From positions 1 through 64,000 of the forward strand of contig JBCCHB010000012.1 of NCBI GenBank assembly GCA_039028975.1: a DNA stretch of 64,000 nt. The letters are read 5' to 3'. The position numbers and the translations under genes are program-made. Below the pieces are notes generated by a model that saw only the letters and a list, made by a program, of their open reading frames with translations, had not been told where the DNA came from and did no database searches. This document shows positions 16,422 through 24,281 of the stretch, one piece after another (positions within the stretch are counted from its first letter, which is position 1; every line of letters starts with the position of its first letter). This stretch comes from JAHBNG01 sp039028975 (GTDB lineage: Bacteria > Chloroflexota > Anaerolineae > Caldilineales > Caldilineaceae).

Positions 16422-17125
16422 TGACTCATCAAATTCTGGTCGTTGACGACGACAAATCAATTGTGAAGGTGGTGAAAGGGTACCTCGAACAGGCTGGCTT
16501 CGTGGTTCTCAGTGCCAACAACGGGGAGGGCGCGCTCCACTTGTTGCGTAGTGAACGACCAGACTTGCTCGTCCTTGATCTGATGCTACCCGACCGAGAT
16601 GGCTGGGATATCACTCGGATCATCCGTAGCGACAGTTCGCTGGCCCCAACGCCCATTATCATGTTGACAGCCCGAGTGGAAGATACCGACAAGATCATCG
16701 GATTGGAGCTTGGTGCCGATGACTATATTACCAAGCCTTTCAATGCCAGAGAAGTGGTTGCCCGAGTGCGTGCGCTATTGAGGCGTAGCCAGTTCAGCCA
16801 AGATATGGGAGTACCTCAAGCAAACGTGCTGATTGTGGGCGGATTAAAGCTGGATCTAGATCAGCATCAGCTAACAGTAGACGAAGTTCCCATTGACCTG
16901 ACCCGTACCGAATTTAAGCTGCTCCATCTGCTCATGGCAAACCCTGGTCATACCTTGGCTAGAGATGAATTGGTGGTGAAGATCATGGGGTATGCATACG
17001 AAGGGATGGGTCGTGCGTTAGATACCCATATTCGCAACCTGCGGCGTAAGGTTGAGCCAAACCCAAATGAGCCAACGTACATTCAGACAATCTACGGCAT
17101 TGGGTATCGGCTGACAAAGATGTAG
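16421..17125 (+). CDS. OmpR/PhoB-type response regulator
   Basis: A 234-residue DNA-binding regulator. The receiver domain has the acidic pair (DDDK, 9-12), the phospho-acceptor Asp53 in VLDLMLPDRDG, and the conserved Lys in DDYITKPF. The C-terminal winged helix follows (LTRTEFKLLHLLMANPGH to IQTIYGIGYRL). It is coupled to the upstream gene by a TAATG overlap and followed 25 bp later by its kinase. The probable target is its own operon with msrQ; no operator is identifiable by eye. Confidence 0.93.
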   Translation: MTHQILVVDDDKSIVKVVKGYLEQAGFVVLSANNGEGALHLLRSERPDLLVLDLMLPDRDGWDITRIIRSDSSLAPTPIIMLTARVEDTDKIIGLELGADDYITKPFNAREVVARVRALLRRSQFSQDMGVPQANVLIVGGLKLDLDQHQLTVDEVPIDLTRTEFKLLHLLMANPGHTLARDELVVKIMGYAYEGMGRALDTHIRNLRRKVEPNPNEPTYIQTIYGIGYRLTKM

Positions 17126-17150
17126 AGCTTAGGAAATATGGTCACATTTG

Positions 17151-18221
17151 ATGGATAGATTATGGGTACGTATGAGCTTGGCGATTGGGACACTCTTCTT
17201 TGTCGTGCTCGGTCTGCTGCTCGTGATTCTGGTTGGTGCCTCCTTTATGCGCTGGATTCCGCCCATCTTTGATGATGGGCGACCCATGCTGCGCGATATC
17301 TGGCGGGAACTTCCAGAAGGGTTTCTCGGATTGCTCTTCGTCACGGGTACCATTGGAATGCTGTCGGGCGTCCTAGTCAGCCGCATTTTAAGTGCGCCTT
17401 TGACTCGGCTCGCGGCGGCTGCACGCCGGATTGGTGAAGGTGACCTGAGTACGCGAATCACCATGAGCGGCAGCCGGGAGATTAAAGATCTGGCCCGCTC
17501 CTTTAATAGCATGGCAGCGGATTTGGAACATGCAGAAACGCTGCGCAACAATCTGATGGCTGACGTCTCTCATGAGTTGCGGACTCCGTTAACTGTGCTT
17601 GAGGGTAATCTGCGGGCTGCGCTAGACCGAGTCTATGAGCTAGATGAAGAAGAGCTGGCCCATCTTTACGGTCAAACCCGCCATTTAATTCAGCTGGTTA
17701 ACGATCTGCGTGAGCTAGCCCTCGCCGAGGCTCATAAACTTCCCTTAGATAAGCAGCCAACCGATCTCGTAGAATTGGTACGCGGGACCATCTCCATATT
17801 TGAGCCACTGGCCGAAGAACAGGACGTATCACTCACGTACACGGGTGATGCTGACTTGCCCTTACCGACCATCGATGCAGTCCGCATTCGTCAGGTGCTG
17901 CACAACTTAATCGGTAATTCGCTGCGTCATACGCCGGTCGGTGGCACCATTCACATCACGACCCATCCTATGAATAAACCGACCACTAGCGGCATAATGC
18001 TCACCATCATCGACACAGGCAGTGGCATAGATCCTGCCCAGTTGCCCTACCTCTTCGATCGCTTCTACCGAGGAGACAAGTCGCGCGCCAGGGAGAGCGG
18101 AGGAACGGGATTAGGGTTGGCTATTGTCAAGGCAGTTGTTGAGGAACATGGCGGGCGCGTCACAGCCAAGAGTGGTGGACACGGGCAAGGGACAAGTGTC
18201 TCTGTTTGGTTGCCTATATAG
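17151..18221 (+). CDS. Sensor histidine kinase, HAMP type
   Basis: A 356-residue membrane kinase partnered with the regulator upstream. Two membrane helices (about 11-33 and 57-80) enclose only about 25 residues, so there is almost no external sensor domain; the signal may be sensed in or near the membrane. HAMP follows (about 80-130), then the H-box DVSHELRTPLTVLEG (His about 141), N-box NLIGNSLRHTP, DTGSGI and the GGTGLGLAIVK lid. ATG 17151 is preferred over the adjacent TTG 17148. With msrQ in the same operon, a redox or cell-envelope oxidation signal is a reasonable inference. Confidence 0.92.
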   Translation: MDRLWVRMSLAIGTLFFVVLGLLLVILVGASFMRWIPPIFDDGRPMLRDIWRELPEGFLGLLFVTGTIGMLSGVLVSRILSAPLTRLAAAARRIGEGDLSTRITMSGSREIKDLARSFNSMAADLEHAETLRNNLMADVSHELRTPLTVLEGNLRAALDRVYELDEEELAHLYGQTRHLIQLVNDLRELALAEAHKLPLDKQPTDLVELVRGTISIFEPLAEEQDVSLTYTGDADLPLPTIDAVRIRQVLHNLIGNSLRHTPVGGTIHITTHPMNKPTTSGIMLTIIDTGSGIDPAQLPYLFDRFYRGDKSRARESGGTGLGLAIVKAVVEEHGGRVTAKSGGHGQGTSVSVWLPI

Positions 18222-18513
18222 TCAGTGTTCCAGATTAGAAAAATAAGTAGTTCCCCGTTTGAAACCTCTCGAATCTCCCAATAGCTAATTGAAGTGTATT
18301 GTAGGTTCAGGAACCTGTCGCGTCCTTAAAACCCCAATCAACTGCCAATTAAATCATCTATTCCACACAAATTATGCCCTCAAAGGACGCAAAGAGCGAC
18401 GTATAAAGATCGTTTGATAATTATACTCAATACATAGTTAGCTCTGTTTAAAAATGGTGATTCACCTTTGCAAAACAGAGATGATCATAGTCATTACACA
18501 CAAGGAGCAAATT

Positions 18514-18627
18514 ATGTATTCAACACAGGAACAACAAGCGATACGATGGTTCTCAAGGCTGAAAAGCAATCCGGCACTTTGTCACACCATGCCTCCCATT
18601 GATCCATGTATGGGAGTGCAACCGTGA
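18514..18627 (+). CDS. 37-residue leader ORF coupled to a GNAT gene
   Basis: A short frame with a strong Shine-Dalgarno (AAGGAG, about 10 bp before ATG 18514) encodes MYSTQEQQAIRWF followed by 24 more residues and ends with TGA 18625-18627. That stop overlaps an in-frame GTG (18624) of the GNAT gene as GTGA, a classic coupling arrangement. Its N-terminal phrase EQQAIRWF resembles EQIAMTIRNWF near the GNAT start, so it could be a duplicated or frameshifted N-terminus rather than a separate peptide. Confidence 0.5.
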   Translation: MYSTQEQQAIRWFSRLKSNPALCHTMPPIDPCMGVQP

Positions 18628-19514
18628 ATGCCCAACAACAATCCACAATACGTCATCCCCATCATGAACAGATAGCGATGACCATTCGCAATTGGTTTCA
18701 CAATCCGATGCATAGAGCGGGATGCCGTGCCGAAGTGCGGAAGTTGGGGACTTATTGGGAGCACGGGGCGATCTACCCAAATGATCTAACAGCGAAAGAA
18801 CTGCCTGACTTTCTTACTTCTCTCTGTAAGCGCTATGCGAATAATACAGCTGCTCAGATTATCATCGATAAGGCAGAAATGGCTTGTACAATTGGTCCAA
18901 GATTGGTTGAAGCCAACTGGCAGCAAGATACCGATACCATTTTCCTCACACATGTCGGCGTATTCCCTGGTCGTCAATTGATACCAGGGCTTTCTATTTC
19001 CCCCATAGATGAAGTGAATCTAACCACTTGTGCCAGAGTATGCTTACGTACATCTGCCGATTATGACAAAGAACCAAATGATGACCGGCTAGATAAAGAG
19101 GTGGTTCGGCTCCGTAACGCTATGACTCATAATGGATGCGGGCTTCTTGCATCGATTAATGACGAAGCAGTCGGCCTTTTATGGTGTTATGAGGATCTGC
19201 AAGACGTTTGGGTCAGTCAGTTAGCCGTTCGCCAGCCATTTCGACAGCAAGGCGTTGCCCATGCATTGCTCAAGCAACGGGTGGCGTCAGCCTATAGCGC
19301 GGGCTTCCGCTCAGTTGTAATCAACGTACAAGCCAATAATGACAGGGCAGTACAGTTTCTTAAGAGAGTAGGTTTCTGTGACGAAGTGGTTAGGCAGCAA
19401 CGATATAGGAGGAGATTAGAAACCGGGGTGAATCGTAAACGGTGTACGTACAAGAATAATACACATTGTTACGATAACCAACCTGAAGAACGAATCATGG
19501 AGCAAAAACAATGA
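18624..19514 (+). CDS. GNAT-family N-acetyltransferase with extra N-terminal domain
   Basis: The C-terminal part (about residues 145-280) is a GNAT fold: VWVSQLAVRQPFRQQGVAHALL contains the acetyl-CoA loop (RQQGVA), and VVINVQANNDRAVQFLKRVGF gives the last strands. The first 140 residues are unassigned and include a repeat-like start (EQIAMTIRNWF). The acceptor substrate is unknown. I start at GTG 18624 because it overlaps the leader-ORF stop; ATG 18606 is in frame and possible. The stop overlaps the ATG of the following ABM-like gene. Confidence 0.78.
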   Translation: MNAQQQSTIRHPHHEQIAMTIRNWFHNPMHRAGCRAEVRKLGTYWEHGAIYPNDLTAKELPDFLTSLCKRYANNTAAQIIIDKAEMACTIGPRLVEANWQQDTDTIFLTHVGVFPGRQLIPGLSISPIDEVNLTTCARVCLRTSADYDKEPNDDRLDKEVVRLRNAMTHNGCGLLASINDEAVGLLWCYEDLQDVWVSQLAVRQPFRQQGVAHALLKQRVASAYSAGFRSVVINVQANNDRAVQFLKRVGFCDEVVRQQRYRRRLETGVNRKRCTYKNNTHCYDNQPEERIMEQKQ

Positions 19515-19855
19515 ATGAATTTGTCACATTCAAGCGGTGGACGCTGAAAGACCATCAGCTTGAACCTGACCTTGTTACCCTGATTAGGGAAGGCATTGTT
19601 CCGATGTATGCAAAACTTCCAGGCTGTCGTAAGATTGGGCTGTTGCGTATTGACGGTACCTGCTCCTATCTGGCTACCCAACATTGGGAGAGCCGTGACA
19701 GCTACGATACCGTGACGTCATCATCGTTCTATCAGGAGTGGTTTAAGATATATGAACCAGCACTGAAACGGTGGGATGACCTAATGAGCCTTGAGGAGGA
19801 ATGGGAGAGTGAAGAGATCTCCCTGTATGAAATCAGTAATTTGCAGTTACAATGA
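19511..19855 (+). CDS. ABM-like dimeric alpha-beta barrel protein
   Basis: A 114-residue protein with the pattern of the antibiotic biosynthesis monooxygenase-like ferredoxin fold: a first strand (VTFKRWTLKD), a helix with IVPMYAKLPGCRKIGLL and a final SYLATQHWESRDSYD region. Members range from small oxygenases to regulators; nothing here fixes the activity. It overlaps the GNAT gene by ATGA, so the two are probably made together. Confidence 0.6.
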   Translation: MNEFVTFKRWTLKDHQLEPDLVTLIREGIVPMYAKLPGCRKIGLLRIDGTCSYLATQHWESRDSYDTVTSSSFYQEWFKIYEPALKRWDDLMSLEEEWESEEISLYEISNLQLQ

Positions 19856-19939
19856 GAGATTCTTCAGCATCTCCAAGTTGTCTCATGTTGGTCTCTGTGT
19901 CTCTAGAACGGGTGCGAATCATGTTTAAGCTGCTGACAT

Positions 19940-22900
19940 TTAAGATATGGCGTCGATGGCTTCCTCTACAATCTTCCCAAATGGTGTGCTTCGCCCATGA
20001 AACTGGGCACGAGTAAAGTCTTGCTCCGTCATTTGCTCTTTCAGTGCATCACGGCACGTCTCACAAGGTCTACGTGCTCGGGCACGCAGACGGTCATCGT
20101 CTAGTACATGGGTGACAAGAACTGCTGCTAGATAATACTTCTTGTGGCGTGTTAGCAACAAGGACGTGGCAGCCAAGGCCTGAATTCCATCGGCTTTGAG
20201 CTGATATCGTTGTATCAACTGCAGTGACTCATAAAGATTATCTGTTGCCGTAGTCAATTCGTTCAGTTCTATGAGCGTGAAGCTGAAATCGGCCAACGTA
20301 ACGGCGATCCAGCGTATATCGTTCAATTCACGAAAAATTGCTAATCCTTGAATGTATTTCTCTTTAGACGTTTCATAATCACCCGCATCGTAGGCGCACC
20401 CTCCAAGCCCACAAGAAATCGTACCAAGCAGGTTCTGATGACCACTCTGCTGAGCAAATACATACGCTTTTTCATAATATAAAATCGCCTGTTTCGTCTC
20501 TTTTTGACCAGAAAAAGCGGAGCCTATGTTGTTCATACATAGGGCCAACCCGACCACATAGCCTACTTCTTCATAAATAGCCGCAGCTTCTTCATAGTAC
20601 AAACGTGACTCATCATATTGTTGGCGGCGGTTTGCAATCATGCCCAGAATAGACAGCGCTTTGGTCCTTGCCAACGGCAAACCAAGATGGCCAAAGATCT
20701 CCAATCCTTCGGTTGAATAAGATTGAGCTTGGACAAATTCGCCAAGACGGCAATAGGTCTGTCCCAGACAAGTGTATAATTCAGCTAGCTGTCGCCTATC
20801 GCCATCTGCCTTTAGCTCTGGGATGAATGATTCTAAACTGCTTTTGACTTCTAAGAAGTGACCCAGCCGCATATCGAAGTTGGCTTGTTCAATATGCAGT
20901 TGCACATAAGCGTCCTGTATATGAGCACTTATGGAAGGTTGATGGTTGATTGCATCCCGCAAAAGAGAAACAGAGCGTTGAAAGGTACGCTGACCTTCCC
21001 AATAGAGCGCTCGGCGGTCGAACCAATTAGATAGCACAGGTGAACAACGACGAATCAATTCAACATAGACATGGACTTCTTTTGTTAATGATTGGGGTGA
21101 GTTAGCAAAATCTCTGCTTGAGGTATGGACAATTTGTGTGATTCGATGATGCCACGCGGAGACAATGTTATCAAAATCATCGGTAATGGCTTGGAGCAGC
21201 CCTGGCTCGCCAGATGTCATCAGGTATTGATGCTGCATATCCAATATCTCACAATAATATTGACTATGCTCCCCTTGGATGGCGGTCTGTTCATCATCAT
21301 TCATGCGTTCAAAGGCAAACTGGCGCAGTAGCTCGTGGAGATCGTAACGCCCTGATAGTTGGCGGCAAAGGGCCTTATCAACCAGTGACGCCATATCCAG
21401 CAACGTGGCATCGACCACGTCTTGAGCAGCCTCACGGGTAAAGGAGCCACGAAATACGGACAGCCGGCTTAATGTCCTCCGCTCTGTCTTGGTTAACCGC
21501 TGCCATGTCTGTTCGAATACGGCTCGCAGACTGCGATGACGTTCTGGGATGTTACGTCGGTCAGAGGCCAAAATGTCGATGTTGGAGGCAATCTCGTCAC
21601 CAATTTCGACTACTGTCATCGCCTGCACCCATGCTGCAGCCAACTCCAATCCCAGGGGCATTCCATCCACAAGCCGGCAGATCCGAGCCACTGAGGGTGC
21701 AATCTCCTCTGTCAGGGCAAACTCCCTCTTTGCCTGCTGCGCACGCTGAACAAAAAGCTGTACCGCGCTATTTTCAGCGATTTGTTCGTGAGCAGCGTCA
21801 GATTTTGGTACTGTCATTCCGCCAACTGGATAGAGCCACTCTTCGTGGACGTTGAGTGCTTCCCGCGAAGTTACCAGCACAGATAGGTAGGGCGCTTGTT
21901 GCAGGAACGCCTTAAGCAAGTCTGCACCATCTAGCAAGTGCTCAAAATTATCGATAATCAGAAGCAAGCGCTTGATCCCTAAGAACTTCTCTAATTGGAT
22001 CTGAGGCTCCTCGTTGCCTTGAAAGCGATAATTGACCGCGTCTCCAATGGCGCGCACCATATAGTCAACATCACTTATGGCTGCCAAGGGAACAAAATAG
22101 ACGCCGTCCGGAAATGGGTGGAGCGGATCCATCGTGTTATCTGTTGGAGATCCCCCCCCGACCACTCGTTGACTACTTATGATGAGATGGCCAATTTGTA
22201 GCGAAAGTCGAGTCTTGCCAATTCCACCTGGACCCAATAAAGTTAAGAGTCGGCACTCTGGGCTGTCAAGCAATAGGTTTTCGATAGCAACCAGATCAGC
22301 CTCCCGCCCAATGAACGCGGTTAGCTGGGAGGGTAAATTGTGCGGTGGAGAAGGGGAAGTGGCTTGAGGTGGAGAAGGATCGAGAGGAGGATCAAGGGAT
22401 GGCTTGTTGCTATCCCTCTTGGTCTCTCCTTTTTCTTGCTTTGCTCTTTCCCTGTTTGCTTTTTCCCTGTTTGCTTTTTCCCTGCCATTGTTCGGGAAAC
22501 GTCTCAATCGAATGGATTCAAAGAGTTCAACGGTCTGCTCTTGGGGCGACACGCCTAATTCCATCTTCAAAATGCGTTCGCACTCTCGATATTGACGGAG
22601 CGCTGCACTCTGCTGCCCTGCCAATGCAAAGAGACGCATCAACTCATAATGGGCTGGTTCATGCATCAGGTCCAGCGCAAGCTGCCGTCGGGCATAGGTG
22701 ATAGCTGACGTCAGGTCATCTTCTTCTTCATAGTGGCGGAGCAGTCTACTTAGTGCATTGACATACTCTCCCCGCAACGAATTTGCCTCCACACTATGCC
22801 AATCATGAAATTCTAGACATCCGGAGATAGTTAGGTCAGAAAGGAAATCATTCTGATAGAGTTCAACGGCGGCTATCAGCCCATTTATACTAACTGCCCC

Positions 22901-23254
22901 ATTTTGACTTTCGTTCAGTCTCTTCCGAAACTCAACCGTATCAACCCATAAATTTGCCTCAAGGTTGATAGACACCGAATCGCGAGTAGTGACTAACCAG
23001 CCATCACCCAATTTTTGATTGATAATGTGAATTTCACGCCGTAATGCAGATCGTGCAGCCTGTTGCCCGGACTCGGGCCAAAGTAAGGTGGCTAAGGCAT
23101 CCCGCCGATGGGGCCGTTGGGTAACAACGAGATAGGCCAAGATGGCCAGCACTTTACGGCGTAATCGATCGACCACTTGGTCATTTAACTCAACTCTTGG
23201 TGAGCCAAATAGATAGAGCTTTAGTTGCGGCATAAGTTCTGTTAGTGTGTGCAA
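19940..23254 (-). CDS. Large BTAD / NB-ARC ATPase / TPR transcriptional regulator
   Basis: An 1104-residue AfsR/SARP-like signal-integrating regulator. Domains in order: a winged helix DNA-binding domain (about 10-95, LKLYLFGSPRVEL), a bacterial transcriptional activation domain (about 105-250), a charged low-complexity linker with tandem REKAN units (about 255-300), an NTPase with Walker A GPGGIGKTR (about 345) and Walker B LLIIDNFEH, then helical and TPR repeats to the end. ATP-dependent assembly is known for relatives, usually triggered by a small molecule or protein partner. No target operon is fixed by position; the divergent neighbour side is occupied by an unrelated membrane protein gene on the same strand. 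Confidence 0.88.
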   Translation of the reverse strand: MHTLTELMPQLKLYLFGSPRVELNDQVVDRLRRKVLAILAYLVVTQRPHRRDALATLLWPESGQQAARSALRREIHIINQKLGDGWLVTTRDSVSINLEANLWVDTVEFRKRLNESQNGAVSINGLIAAVELYQNDFLSDLTISGCLEFHDWHSVEANSLRGEYVNALSRLLRHYEEEDDLTSAITYARRQLALDLMHEPAHYELMRLFALAGQQSAALRQYRECERILKMELGVSPQEQTVELFESIRLRRFPNNGREKANREKANRERAKQEKGETKRDSNKPSLDPPLDPSPPQATSPSPPHNLPSQLTAFIGREADLVAIENLLLDSPECRLLTLLGPGGIGKTRLSLQIGHLIISSQRVVGGGSPTDNTMDPLHPFPDGVYFVPLAAISDVDYMVRAIGDAVNYRFQGNEEPQIQLEKFLGIKRLLLIIDNFEHLLDGADLLKAFLQQAPYLSVLVTSREALNVHEEWLYPVGGMTVPKSDAAHEQIAENSAVQLFVQRAQQAKREFALTEEIAPSVARICRLVDGMPLGLELAAAWVQAMTVVEIGDEIASNIDILASDRRNIPERHRSLRAVFEQTWQRLTKTERRTLSRLSVFRGSFTREAAQDVVDATLLDMASLVDKALCRQLSGRYDLHELLRQFAFERMNDDEQTAIQGEHSQYYCEILDMQHQYLMTSGEPGLLQAITDDFDNIVSAWHHRITQIVHTSSRDFANSPQSLTKEVHVYVELIRRCSPVLSNWFDRRALYWEGQRTFQRSVSLLRDAINHQPSISAHIQDAYVQLHIEQANFDMRLGHFLEVKSSLESFIPELKADGDRRQLAELYTCLGQTYCRLGEFVQAQSYSTEGLEIFGHLGLPLARTKALSILGMIANRRQQYDESRLYYEEAAAIYEEVGYVVGLALCMNNIGSAFSGQKETKQAILYYEKAYVFAQQSGHQNLLGTISCGLGGCAYDAGDYETSKEKYIQGLAIFRELNDIRWIAVTLADFSFTLIELNELTTATDNLYESLQLIQRYQLKADGIQALAATSLLLTRHKKYYLAAVLVTHVLDDDRLRARARRPCETCRDALKEQMTEQDFTRAQFHGRSTPFGKIVEEAIDAIS

Positions 23255-23355
23255 GTTGCTGGATAGGGTGTATCGTAACCTACCAGTAGCACATTACGCA
23301 ATTCGTAATTTACCGTTTGCAATTTTCTCGTTCAATCCATGTATATTATGACATC

Positions 23356-24084
23356 TTATGCATATGCTCCTCTTACTGGCCGATTCTGGATATTCAGATA
23401 TTTCTCAATCTCCTGCTCCACATAGAGCGCATGCTCAGCAGAATCAAGGCCAGTAAGAAGCTTGGAATGTTTTCCTTGATGGTTGATCAGGTGGACTTCA
23501 TAGCTTATTCGGCTACCGTTTTTGCCACCGACTCGTTCTTTTGTGTAGAGCTGCTTTACGTGGTCAGAAGACAAGTTCTTCATGCCCGGCCACGGTAAAG
23601 GGGTATGCTGTATCAATAACTCAGATCGTCTCATGCTAACCTTAGTTTGGTTAAGCAACATACACAATACATAGTAGATCAATCCGATACCGATGAGCAC
23701 ATGGGGCATAGCCATCAGCGGAATTAAGGAAAATAGGTCGAACCGTTCGCCGTTGGAACCAACGGCAAACGGACTTGAAAAAAAGACGAAGCCTGCAACG
23801 ACCATATTCCAAAAGATCGCAAAAGGAATCATAAAGATAATCGAGGCATTAAGCCATTTCCAACGAAGAATCAAGTCAATTCCATCGTGCTCCTGCCTTA
23901 CCTTTTCAGGCCGAGGCGCATTAGCCAGTACCTCTGAAGTACCGAACCACTCCGAATCACTAGTCATTTGCCCTGCAAAATTGAAGAGTGTGCCGCATGG
24001 ATCGCACTTGGCAGCCATATGGTCCATATTGAGATTATCTGTGGGAATCTGTCGCTGGCATCGTGGGCAGTTCACATTCATCAT
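23356..24084 (-). CDS. Zinc-ribbon membrane protein, function unknown
   Basis: The 242-residue protein begins with two CxxC knuckles (CPRCQRQ and CDPCGTLF, about 5-31), forming a zinc ribbon. Two hydrophobic segments follow (about 78-100, FAIFWNMVVAGFVFF, and about 118-142), then a soluble C-terminal domain of about 100 residues with VSMRRSELLIQHTPLPW, resembling a PH-like or DUF3592-type fold. It lies downstream of the RHS toxin-like gene on the same strand, so it could be a membrane immunity protein, but a terminator-like hairpin separates them. That link is a guess from position only. Confidence 0.7.
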   Translation of the reverse strand: MMNVNCPRCQRQIPTDNLNMDHMAAKCDPCGTLFNFAGQMTSDSEWFGTSEVLANAPRPEKVRQEHDGIDLILRWKWLNASIIFMIPFAIFWNMVVAGFVFFSSPFAVGSNGERFDLFSLIPLMAMPHVLIGIGLIYYVLCMLLNQTKVSMRRSELLIQHTPLPWPGMKNLSSDHVKQLYTKERVGGKNGSRISYEVHLINHQGKHSKLLTGLDSAEHALYVEQEIEKYLNIQNRPVRGAYA

Positions 24085-24206
24085 GGGAATCCTTTGTATG
24101 CTTAAGGAACGGGAATTAAATAAAACCTAACGAAAGTTCTCTTGGGTACTCGAGATGACAGGAGCGAGGTTTCGGGTATTATTTGATCTTGATTCGTAAG
24201 TTTGTT

Positions 24207-24228
24207 GGCCCCACGCTTGGGTGGGGCC
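24207..24228 (-). terminator. Hairpin after the RHS gene
   Basis: A perfect 8-bp stem (GGCCCCAC/GTGGGGCC) with a 6-nt loop lies about 55 bp beyond the RHS stop codon. The following minus-strand bases (AACAAACTT) are not a good T tract, so termination may be partial. Confidence 0.5.
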
Positions 24229-24281
24229 AATAGGAAATTTCAGTTTCAGTAGAATGACAGTCTGAGAGCTACTGAGTTTAT

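Noticed and set aside
18360..18470. Possible c-di-GMP (GEMM) riboswitch because of GGACGCAAAG
   Set aside because: The tetraloop-receptor stem and the second conserved helix around that phrase are missing; similar GACGC phrases near 36700 and 37850 also lack the structure.
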